Shown here in pieces: positions 10,270-20,334 of a DNA stretch of 33,028 nucleotides (the first letter of the stretch is position 1; each line of letters begins with the position of its first letter). Location: assembly GCA_003427395.1 (NCBI GenBank), contig BFEA01000076.1, positions 2,854,149 to 2,887,176 on the forward strand. Direction: 5' to 3'. The notes under the pieces are model-generated. The model had not been told where the DNA came from. It worked only from the letters and a program-made list of their open reading frames with translations, and made no database searches. The position numbers and the translations under genes are program-made. This DNA comes from Chara braunii. Taxonomy: Eukaryota; Streptophyta; Charophyceae; Charales; Characeae.

Positions 10270-10878
10270 TGTCGTGCGCATCGGTCCAGCACCGCACAAG
10301 ACAGCGGGGGACCCTCCCGGCCGCGTCACGCAGGAGTTGGTTCAAATCCTCGTCACGAATATACATGTGAAGCTTCCACAAACCGCTCCAACCGAGTGCG
10401 CCAGCCATACCTCTCGCGAGTCCCTACGACAGGATAGGGCCTACGCGAGGCACGACTTACCTCCACCTTACGGGAGCTGTCACCTCCCTTCGGTGGGCGT
10501 ATCCCCACCGAGCTACCAGTCCACATTACGAAAGTTGATCAGCTGCAATCGCAGAGGTGGACCAACCGAGGGTGTTTCTCGTTCGCTGTAGCATAGGGGG
10601 TACGTGCGGTATTACGCCTCTATCGGACCCGCACGCGAACTGACATCTTGGGGGGTTTAGGTCCCAATTGCGACTCGTCGCCGGTCGACTAGGAAGCATC
10701 CCACACGCCACGCGCACCTCACTATAAAGAACATAAAAAAAATTAAACACACACACACACACGTATACGTATACGAAGCGACACAAAACAAACAACGCGA
10801 CCACGTTCCTAGTCCCTCGGTAGCCATCCCATAACTTTCCAATGCGGAAATCAGACAGGCGTCACACGAGAGACTTCG

Positions 10879-10885
10879 TATAAAA
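10879..10885 (+). promoter_or_regulatory. Candidate TATA box of LTR-like repeat, copy 2
   Basis: TATAAAA at the position matching 6134-6140 of copy 1. Confidence 0.4.
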
Positions 10886-11663
10886 CCGAGCGGACGCAGG
10901 GCTTACTCATATCAACTCGCAATGCAAGCGTATGCAAGCAGTCGCAATGATGACGTACTATGTAGTGCCCATAATCAAGCGGTCCCTCGTGGATCCGAGT
11001 ACCGCTTATGACACTCAAGTATCAAACTTGAAGTATCGTGAGGGTCTACTCCCTCGCGATATTGCACGGCTGAAGGAATAGCCGTGCGACCACCGTGAGA
11101 CCTCCGGCCTTTGGCCTGAGTGTCTCGGCAGGCAGGGCAAATAAGCTCTGCGAGGGGGGAGATTCCTTCCATGCAGAGTCTAGGGTCAGGGATGTCCTGG
11201 ACAAAGACCTCGAATTCAGACCCACGACCAACGTCCGACTAAGAAATCCTCAAGAAGCATACAAACAACTAGAGGGGTCTTCCTTCTTTTCTCAATCTCA
11301 GCCCCTAATTAAATCCTTAGTACGTGGGTCCCTCAGGCCACGCGAACACCCAATATAGGTACACATATATATTTATATATATATATATAAAGGGGAATAA
11401 ATATGACACGATCACTTCTCACAATCACAATGAGACTCCTCACAACCATATATATATGTGTGATCGTAGGCAGTCCAATTCAAAATCCGCAGCACAGAAC
11501 ATACTTGCAATTACATCAAAGAGTAAAGCAGGTGTCCACACACTACACGGAGTCAACTCCAACCACTCCCTACACTCATACCCCTTGCTTCAGACATGCA
11601 AGTCTCAACCTCTGTACAACTAACCATAATTAAATACTCAGTACCTTTGTTAAATGACCATTC

Positions 11664-11669
11664 AATAAA
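11664..11669 (+). promoter_or_regulatory. Candidate polyadenylation signal, copy 2
   Basis: AATAAA in ttcaataaaag, matching 6910-6915 of copy 1. Confidence 0.35.
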
Positions 11670-12054
11670 AGTCTGGGTGAAACCTTAATAAAGCAATAAA
11701 ATCACTAGTGCTAATGCCATCTACGTTGAGTACACAGGATGCATTGGAGTTGAGTCGTAAACCGACGAATCGGCAACTGACCTGTTATCAGTCAACAGAA
11801 GGTGATCCTTACAGGATCAAGTTGAATCTATTCCAGATCCTGAACCAAACGATCAAAAGGACATGTAACACAAGACAGGTCAATCCCCAAGCTAATTTTT
11901 TTTAGTCCAAATCGAGAGTAATCTCCATATCATGATTTCATCAAACATCATTCTACTTTACTAATCATGAGTCTACCTCTAAGTCAGTGCCTAATGAAAA
12001 AGTAGACCTTTGGCAAAATTTCTTCTATGCAGAGGGGATTGCCAACATTGCCAC

Positions 12055-12600
12055 CTGTCAAAATATAATCTACTTCCTCTAAACTAAGGAAATTTCGTTA
12101 GCGCTTCCCGTAGGAAAAATATCTTTTCAAAATTTATAATAACTCAAATATGAAAACAAAAGACAATTTTCAATTCTGGAAAGTCAAATTTTGTCTAACT
12201 CCCTGAATAAGATCTGAGTTTGACCAAGATAAAACTTAACTAACTCCTTAGATTTGTAGAAATTTCAGCAGCGTTTCCCGTAGAGAAAGTGTTATTCCAA
12301 AATTTATACAAAACTAAATTCAGAATCTAAAATGACTTCGACTTTTCAAAGTCTAATTGTTTTAACTCCCTAGATTAGCAAAAATTTGAGCAGCACTCCC
12401 TTTAGAAGGGAAGATGTTCCAGATTTTAACTAAGCCGAAAAGTCAGAAAAGTTGGACCATGAAAAAGACAAAATCTGACTAACTCCTTGATTTTGTAGAA
12501 ATTTTGGCAGCGCTTCCTGTACAGTAAATGACTTACCAAGATTTATACAAGACCAAGTATAAATAAAAGATCCCAGAAAATGCAGAAATTGACCTAAGTA
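12055..12600. repeat. ~122-bp tandem array inside copy 2
   Basis: Cores start at 12089, 12259, 12380 and 12498. The 170-bp first step suggests one unit was partly deleted relative to copy 1. Confidence 0.7.
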
Positions 12601-12839
12601 AAAAAACTTAGCTCAGAAAATGCAGAAATTGAAACCAACTCCTATGACTCTAGCACGTGGCGAGCAACTAAAGCAACTACCTATCAAACTGAAACTCAAA
12701 CTAACTAGTAGCCTCACTCAGTCACATGCAGGCCAAACCACAAAGGTAAGTTTTCTCACCATCCCAAGGTCAACCTTATCAAACAATAGATCGTAATCTT
12801 TCCATGATTTGTGACCTTATACCCAGCTTACATAAGACA

Positions 12840-13515
12840 TAAAGTTAGGTCACCCAAACTTATGGGAACCTGCCTAGCTCAGCCAGAATATACACAAACA
12901 CCGGGCACAACAACTTTTCTTTTTTTTGGGCACATGTCTAGGCCACCCTAGTCGCCCTGAACTGTTTAAGTATCCAAATTATATGTAATTGTCTGTCCTT
13001 AGTCTTATAAGGCAGCATATGACCGGAACGATCAACTTAGATCGAGGTCCAGCCTGCCTCTTCTTAACATATGTTTATTCTGAATTAATACTCTCTTCAG
13101 TTATGATAAGCTATAGTCAGACCATCCAGACTTATAAAAAAATGTCTGACTAGCCTGTTCATAAGTAATATAATATAAAATATAAACAACCCTAACCTTC
13201 AGGTTTAACATGTGTGTGGCTTCATACCAGACCTCCCAAACTTATGGGAACCTGTCCAGTCCGTCGCCTAAGTTTTCTTTTCAGAATAAAATAAGAAGAA
13301 ACTAGTAAATATAAGAAAACCCCAAAGAAATAAGGCGAGCAAGCCATCCAAACTTATGAAAAAATTATTGGTCCCTGAAAAAGCAATCACATTCAGCCCT
13401 CGCAAGTCAAAGCAACCAGACCACCCAAACTTATGGGAACCTGTTTGGTCCTTCAGGCAATCAAAATAAACATAGCACTGGGCCCTCCAAACTTATGGAG
13501 ACTCTCCCAGCCCTT
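12840..13515. repeat. Hairpin array, copy 2, with a different shared loop
   Basis: Elements near 12843, 12930, 13008, 13114, 13226, 13338, 13415 and 13488 occupy the places of the copy 1 hairpins, but most share CACCCAAACTTATGGGAACCT as loop instead. Arms again vary with pairing kept: TAGTCAGAC/GTCTGACTA (perfect 9 bp, 13114-13152), ACCAGAC/GTTTGGT (one G-T pair, 13415-13449), CTGGG/CCCAG (13488-13510). The loop often forms an inner hairpin, CCCA/TGGG or CTCCA/TGGAG. The 12930 element lost its loop by deletion. Confidence 0.8.
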
Positions 13516-13809
13516 GGTTGACCCGGTCAGACACACACAATACTGCCTTCCTCCCATCCTTCCCCCAGATGCAATCCCACAATCTGCTTCCAGTTAGACA
13601 ACTAAAACTGCAACTGCCATTGCGCATACATTTTCTTTATTTAGTCTTGTTCGTGTCCTGAAAGTCAAACTGAAAGTCAAAGTAGGGATGCACACAGTAT
13701 ACTTAGTCAAAACATACCAAGGAATACAGATAGGGGTTTTAACAGGGTTTTAAAAGGGGAAACAAAACCTTTACCTTTTAGTTCTCTGCCTCCAGAACTC
13801 CTCCTGAGT

Positions 13810-16800
13810 TTCGGCAGAGCTCCCGCAATCGGTGGGCTGACTCCCCACAAAGTGTTGTTGCGGTTCTATGGGTTGCAATCTCGCCTGCCGCCTTCCTCTC
13901 AGAACTGGACTTAGACAGAGAGTAAGAAAGGTAGAAGGAGGGGTTTCAGACTCTTGAGATACAGGAGGGTGCTCTCAGACTTGCGTGAGAGGGTCTTGGT
14001 CCCTTGATGCACCTGAGGGCCCCGCAATGACGACCATAATCGTAGTAACGGCTTGGTCAAAGCTAACGCCAAATTGCCAAATGCTGCCTTTCTGGCGATC
14101 CTCAGTCCACAGCCAAAACTCCCCACTCCAGCTAGCTCAATCTATCTATAGCTTCGCGGCTCAAGGTGTATGGCCCACAGTTCAGTCTGCTTCTTGTGGC
14201 CGCTCCTTTGTTGAACCTGCTGCTCAAAACTGCAACCTCATAGCCCGGCCTGACTTTACCGCTGCGAACTGGATGGGCAAGTGGTTCTCTGGATCAACAC
14301 TCTGCCTCGTGCCACCTCCACCCCATGATCTGGGCAACGTATCAGTCAGTCAGTAAGTCTCCAGGTGCCACCGCTGGCAGCCTATACGCGGGGAGAGTAT
14401 GGTGGAGGCACGACAATCGCCGTGCTCAGCAAATAGCAACTACACACGACGAATTCCAGCAGCACCAGCGAATGGGGAAACTCGTCAAGGAGTGTGCAAA
14501 ACCACTACCCTGCAATAGCAACCGCAACGACCAATCGAGATGTGTCGCGACGAACCGTACCACATTCTCTCACAGAGAATCGTAAGGATGATCAGTGAGT
14601 CCACCACTAGATGACGGACTGGTGCGCCACCAATCCAAGTATGATTAACACGCCTTTATCCTACATCGCGGCTCGACAGTCGGCCCCTTTCTGCAGCGTT
14701 TCTATTAGGTAACTCCACAACCCCGCATTGGTCGTTACGCTGCTCCCACTAATCTAAACGACAGTGATAGGAGTGAATCTTCCACAAAGGTATGAAAGTA
14801 TTCACTCGGGGCTAACATCCTTCCTCCTACGCACAGCCTACATCCCCTCTCCTACCAATACCTCTCCCTTAGTCCAAAATCCGACCCCCCATCTGAACTC
14901 GCCCTGTGCAAGAACCCCCAGATAGGTTCCTCCCTCGACCGTTTCTGCTCACAGTCGGTAGCGCCATACAACCTCCATCTTTCTTCCGCTCGCCTTCATT
15001 ATTGACTTCGTTCTCCGACACTACCTCGCGCACCTTGTTTACATAGTAGCTCTCGACCTATTATCCTCTCACTACTCCTAACGTTGAAACCGGGTTCGCT
15101 CGACTGTAAAGCCTCCAAACCAACTCGCTTCTTCCTCTAACTTACGATCGAACAAACGGAAGAGGCACTTCTCCTCCCTACTATATCTGTGCTTCCCAAT
15201 ACCTCCGCGCACGACCTTTTCCTTGCTGACTCATAATCTACTGATCTATTGTTAGAACTAAAACTATATCTAGGGTCGCCCACCTTTAAAACCCCCACTT
15301 TAGTCCTTCACTCGCCCGTTTTCGTTAAGAAACGTGCGAGATCTGCCCTCTTCGATACCACCATATCCTACACTCTGCCATCTCCACGCACCCATTTTTC
15401 TACTAACCTCCTATCCTACTAATCTACTCCCAAATTTAGCTTCACCACTACGCTCGCCCGGTCCCCAAACCTCCAGAACACTTCTTCCCTCGACCGATTT
15501 CATCAAGGATCGGCTGAGTTTCACGATCATCACTCCTCCCCTTTCTACCATCGCTGCTTCTTCCATTCCTCCTCCCTTCGAATGAACCCGGCGCGAAAAT
15601 GGGCCCCGATTCATCCTCTTTCCTTTCTTCGTTGTGTCTAGCCTCCAGTTCGCTCCTCCCGACCTTTCTCTCCGTACCCCGACAGCACCAGACGAAGCGG
15701 CCTGCCTGCTGTGTCCAGCCTCCGGTCCGCTGCCTATCTCCCCCGCTGCCTTAGCGCTGGCCCTGCTGCTCCGCTTCTGCGCCCGCCTTCCCGGCCTCCG
15801 CGCTCTGCTCCACTTGCTGCTACTCAACACAAACCGGTCGGACCCACCGTCCAGGCTCAGAGATACTTCGTTGGTCCACCCCCTGTCGAGTGACACTTAG
15901 CCGTGACTACAGATGCTCATAGGGGGAGGGGACTTGGGGAAAGGCACAGTGACTGACCCATGGAAGGCGCCCGACCCTGATGCCACCGGCCGGTGCCTGC
16001 CTGTATCGCCCTTGTAGCAGGCTTGAGCACTAGCGCGGTTGCTACGGGGCTTCCTGCAAATACAACACCCCCCCACGTGGCCCCGCCGGACCCACAACGC
16101 AGGCCATACGCATTCACCATTACCAGCCCCCTTTGCCTCAAATGCAATTACGAACTCAAGCCCTAACCGCGCCGTGGTTCTCAGCCATGACGTGATTGAG
16201 GACCGTCGCCAGCTTCCCGAACACGTGGACCCGTCAAACGGGGCACACACTCAAGGTCCTAGACTGCCGTGACGACCATTAAGTCCAGCGTCTCGTCCAG
16301 GGCAACGGCACGCCGGGGCATAAAGGGTAATAAAAATATGACGCTATAATGAATTATTTAGAAGACGCCACCACCGATCGGACGCAGCCATTGACAAAAC
16401 CAAGGGTGATAGCCCCGCTAGACCCTCAAAACCCCTCGCTCCATCCACGCCACCCTGATTCCTGCGTCATCGCCCCCCGGTCTCGATCCCTGAATCTCTT
16501 TAAACCACCAGTACCTCCGCCAGTGTTAAGAAAATACGATGTCTTGGTCAGTACCCGAACTTTTCGGGGTGGGACACAGGGTCGGCAATGTCCCATAAAT
16601 CTGAATTTTATAGTGACGGAAAAAGGGGAAAAAAAAATGCTTTCTCTACTGCAATGATGCCGGGCTGGGTAGTCCAGGAGACCGTGCTCATAATTTTCCT
16701 CCATAGAATGCACCTTACAGGTAAGGCGGTCACATTCTGAATGTTACTATTTTCTTTTTTTTTTTGGTCTTGTGTTTCTTATGAGTCCCCTGTCCGTGAA

Positions 16801-17659
16801 TTGCTCAAGCTGTCCGTGATCTGCTCAAGCTGTGTTTTGTTAGAGGAATGTAAGGCTCATCACACTGACACTTAGGGGAATGTATCCAGCCATTTTCACG
16901 GTCGGATCCATGTGGCCGTTTTTTTCCTTTTTTATTCTCTTTTTGGAATCTGACAACTTGGCCACGAGGCTGAGATGCCCTCATTGAGGGCACACTGACA
17001 CTACCACTTCCAAGAATGTATACAACTGCAATCACGACCAAAACTTTGTTTCCTTTTTTTTTTTTATTCTTTTATGAGGTTCACGGCCGCAACTTTTCTT
17101 GTTTTTTTTTGTTTTTTTTTGTTTATTTTTGTGAGAGTACCAGAAACAAAATGAAGTGGTACCTAGGCTCGGCAAAACTCGGAGCGCAGTGAAATTCAGG
17201 GTCGGCAAAAACAGGCTCGGAGGTACCGGTGGTTTAACGAAAATCTGATGCCATAACCGCCAGCGCTAGGGCCAAGGCTGAGTCTAATATTGATGGACAC
17301 AAAAATAAGCGACCACTGCGCTACGCATGGATCTACCGAAACGTTTCAAGCCCACACATCGGCCTACCAGCCGAACTCCCAACTGTCAACCTTCCGCGCG
17401 ACTATACCGAACCATGTTGCCATCGACGTCGCCCTCTTTACGTACGCATAAGTCACAATCAAGCGCACCAATCAAATGACAAATTTTTTTTTAATCATAG
17501 TTTAATAAAAAAATAAAAATTTGGTTGACGCCTGCACCGGCTCTTCAGTCATCAAAGATAGAAAGAAATCACGCGCGCCTCAAGTTTACGCGCCCACACA
17601 CTCTCTACTATAATCAACCACTCAGTCAACGTAAACCATAGACTCAGCCGCGCCTTGCG
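13810..17659. other. Unassigned region
   Basis: No gene is supported. Open frames up to about 160 codons (for example minus 15411-15896 and plus 15634-15900) lie in C-rich sequence and lack domain motifs. 16750-17130 contains several poly-T and TTTG runs. 17160-17230 has a small near-repeat of the type ctcggcaaaa. It may consist of older retroelement remains that cannot be identified by eye. Confidence 0.5.
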
Positions 17660-18123
17660 CGGTATACTTAGACTTTAAACCAAAACTATTTTCTGTCGCC
17701 TGCAAAAACCAGGGCGGATACCCTTGTAAGGGTATTCACACCGACAGCAGCGGATGATAAGAGAATAAGGAAGCCAAAAGGTGGACAACCTTGGTGGCCG
17801 CGAGACACTAGAAAGTAACGGTCCAACGTAGGGGCCACCTACGATAATTAACGGAAACCACGGGTTGGAGGCCCCGCGGCCGAAGAAACCGCTGCGCACA
17901 AAGCTCAAAAGAAGACGGAAAAAAAGAGGCTACCGTAGGGCGGTAGACACAGAAAAAAAACGGGACACTATGAGGAAAAGTATCAGGGACCACGTGAGGC
18001 TAAGGAAAAATAATGGTATCCGAGATAAAATATCGACGGGACCACCGTCGGGACAAGTACCGGCGGGACCGCCTGTGGGATAAGTACCAGCGGGACCACC
18101 GGGAAGGACAAGTGTCGAGAACT
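17660..18123. repeat. Unassigned stretch ending in a degenerate ~28-bp minisatellite
   Basis: 17660-18020 shows no gene. From about 18036 the block gggacaagtaccggcgggacc repeats about three times with changes (gggataagtaccagcgggaccacc, aggacaagtgtcgag). Confidence 0.55.
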
Positions 18124-18655
18124 AGTGCGGGACAAGAGGCGGGGACATAAGAAGGTCTAAAGAAGGATTTAGGAACAACATGAGAGAAAAATAATTAAAG
18201 CAAGGTGTACCGTCGAGATCAAGATCATGACGACCAAGAATATTAGCACCACTAGTGCAAGCGCTAGTGAAAGCAAACAGGAAGACCAAAAGGGAAAAAA
18301 AAAGCAAAGAAAACAAGAAGGAGGAGGCATGGGAGCAATCCGAAATATCTCGGATTGACCCCCATAAAACAAATGGAGTTAAAAAAGACTCCATGTGAAA
18401 AATAGGCTTCTGGAAAAAAATCGAAGTATGAGGGGACACTGTGTGAGAGAAATAGAAGTAAAAGGAGGCTTCTATGGGCATGTCGGGGCCACAGTTGCAG
18501 TACGAGATATAACGGACTGCATTATAGGCATAGGGAGGGCACAAACTAAGAGGAAGGGCCTAGAAAAGACCTTAATGGCTACTTGACACTTGAAATGCTA
18601 GAAAAAGAAAGAAAGAAAAAAGAGAAAGGTGAGAGAATAAGACAAAGTGAGTGAG
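18124..18655. repeat. Left part of hairpin-rich host repeat, interrupted by the PLE
   Basis: Similar in order to ~26630-27095: gagatcaagatc, tattagcaccactagtgcaagc-ctagt, a ccga-atatctcgg hairpin, a cttgaaa/cttgtca stretch and gagaataagacaaag. Hairpins at 18251-18268, 18336-18357, 18373-18394 and 18496-18521 have counterparts or analogues in the other copy. Similarity stops at ~18655, where the element begins. Confidence 0.7.
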
Positions 18656-18672
18656 ACGGAGTGAGTGTAAAT

Positions 18673-19123
18673 GGACGCAACAGCAAATGCGCAAAGCCTC
18701 GAGGGCAATACAGAGTGAGTGAGAAACGAAGATCGGAAAAACGAAGATGAGTACTGATAGCAACAACAGAGAGAGGTATCAAATACGAAAGGAGACAAAG
18801 TAAACAGAGATGTTCACCGAGCAGGAGAGGAATTGGAACGAAAAAGAAAGAGAGAAGGACCAGAGGTGGCCAGAGAAAGTCATAGACAGGTAGACGCAAA
18901 AATCAGGCACTCTTGTTCAAAAATACGTGAGAGTACAAAGAGCACCAACTTGCGGTAGTCCAAACGCGTTTCGACCGTTCCGCCATAAACGGCCTCATCA
19001 GTGGACAGAAAAAAACGCCTACCTATCGCATACAACACCGTTCTTAAATAGCGAAATCATTTGAATCTTCACGAGACCATACCTAGCCAAAGACACCAAA
19101 GACAAACTACTAGACATTCACTG
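18673..19123 (-). repeat. PLE pseudo-LTR, 3' copy
   Basis: Direct copy of 25256-25691 over its whole length: cgcaaagcctcgagggca, gatgttcaccgagcaggag, tagacaggtagacgc, gcgtttcg-ccgttccgcc, tcgcatacaacaccgtt and gacattcactg. It carries a ~14-bp extra duplication (atcggaaaaacgaag) and scattered substitutions. Contains a hammerhead motif at 18958-19006. Confidence 0.92.
18958..19006 (-). ncRNA. Type I hammerhead ribozyme (3' pseudo-LTR)
   Basis: On the minus strand: stem I GTCCA, core CTGATGA, stem II GGCCGTT/AACGGTC (one G-T pair) with loop TATGGCGG, core GAAA, very short stem III from ACGCGT, cleavage triplet GTT, then TGGAC closing stem I. All conserved core bases are present. ACGCGT is self-complementary, so stem III would be stronger in a dimer, as known for short-stem-III hammerheads of PLEs and retrozymes. 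Confidence 0.88.
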
Positions 19124-19219
19124 AGATAACAAAAAAAACGTTCCAAAGCCAACTAGGGTACAACAACCGCCTGGAGGTAGGCGAATGGGATAGTCCGGGG
19201 ATTTGGGAAAGCCATCGGG

Positions 19220-19225
<6 letters not shown>

Positions 19226-19312
<87 letters not shown>

Positions 19313-19582
19313 NNNNNNNNNNNNNNNNNNNNNNNNNNNNNNNNNNNNNNNNNNNNNNNNNNNNNNNNNNNNNNNNNNNNNNNNNNNNNNNNNNNNNNNN
19401 NNNNNNNNNNNNNNNNNNNNNNNNNNNNNNNNNNNNNNNNNNNNNNNNNNNNNNNNNNNNNNNNNNNNNNNNNNNNNNNNNNNNNNNNNNNNNNNNNNNN
19501 NNNNNNNNNNNNNNNNNNNNNNNNNNNNNNNNNNNNNNNNNNNNNNNNNNNNNNNNNNNNNNNNNNNNNNNNNNNNNNNNNN

Positions 19583-19665
<83 letters not shown>

Positions 19666-19679
19666 AAGAAAGAGAGAGA
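19226..19679. repeat. (GA)n microsatellite with a 270-N assembly gap
   Basis: GA repeats at 19226-19312 and 19583-19679 flank N at 19313-19582. True length is unknown. It lies in the 3' untranslated part of the PLE and reads (CT)n on the element's sense strand. Confidence 0.95.
19313..19582. other. Assembly gap (270 N)
   Basis: Unbroken N run within the GA microsatellite. Confidence 0.99.
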
Positions 19680-20334
19680 TGATCGAGGAAGTGAGTGAAG
19701 GCCGAGGGAGGAGTAACGGATGGTCAGGGGCGGAGTAATACGTTCTTGCAAACCGTAGGATGGGAGCCGAACTCGGTCAGATCAGAATACTACTCTCAGG
19801 GACGGCACGTTCGCGACACTGAATGCCTGCGAGGAGAGATCTTGAAGGCGAATGCACACCACCGTAAGAGAGGAAACCCCCATAGATAGAAATTGGAGCA
19901 GTATGGGGAACCGGCGAGGAGAACTAAGGTGGCTATGGGAAAGAGACAGTTATCGTCAAAGGTCATTGGGAGTCACAGAGCGGACAGGGAGTAAATGCGA
20001 GCGCAAGCAGAGGCCCAGTGGGTGTCCGTGTAGCTGCAGTTTTTGAAAGGTGGGAGGTGCCGCGAGACAGTAGCCAGAATTACTCCGGTATTGAGAGGTA
20101 CCACGGGAGATGGAATGCCGCTGGGTGAGGCCAATAAATACTGTAACGGTAGGCGAGGACGGGTGTTCAAGGTGGTAGGGCAGGAAAGACAGAGGAAGTC
20201 AGTTAGAATAGAAAAGGCAGGTTTCAAAGCCCCTAAAAAAAATGAGATCGAACAAAGCGGGCAGGCCTGAAAAGAAAAAAGCAGGCAGAGGAAAGAACAA
20301 TGTTCTGAAGAAAAGAACCAGAAGGGGAAATAGA
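19680..20334 (-). other. PLE 3' untranslated region
   Basis: Lies between the ORF2 stop (20335) and the microsatellite. Short open frames on both strands lack motifs. Nothing else is recognised. Confidence 0.55.

Larger units (their letters stand above)
10270..13809. repeat. LTR-like long direct repeat, copy 2 (~3.5 kb)
   Basis: Starts TGTCGTGCGCATCGG and follows copy 1 in order to CCAGAACTCCTCCTGAGT. Offset to copy 1 drifts from about 4.69 kb to 4.62 kb through small deletions. It keeps the TATAAAA (10879), AATAAA (11664), the ~122-bp array (about 12055-12600) and a hairpin array (12840-13515). The right flank continues ttcggcagagctcccgc, which resembles its own tandem-array core, so the true 3' boundary may lie beyond 13809. 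Divergence is clearly visible, so the duplication or insertion is old. Confidence 0.75.

Noticed and set aside
10320-10360. tRNA-like B box (GGTTCAAATCC) suggesting a tRNA-derived SINE
   Set aside because: The T-stem does not pair, no A box was found at proper spacing, and copy 1 of the repeat lacks the motif.
13911-16713. Several frames of 70-160 codons in C-rich sequence
   Set aside because: No motif, composition follows base bias, and overlapping frames on the opposite strand are equally open.
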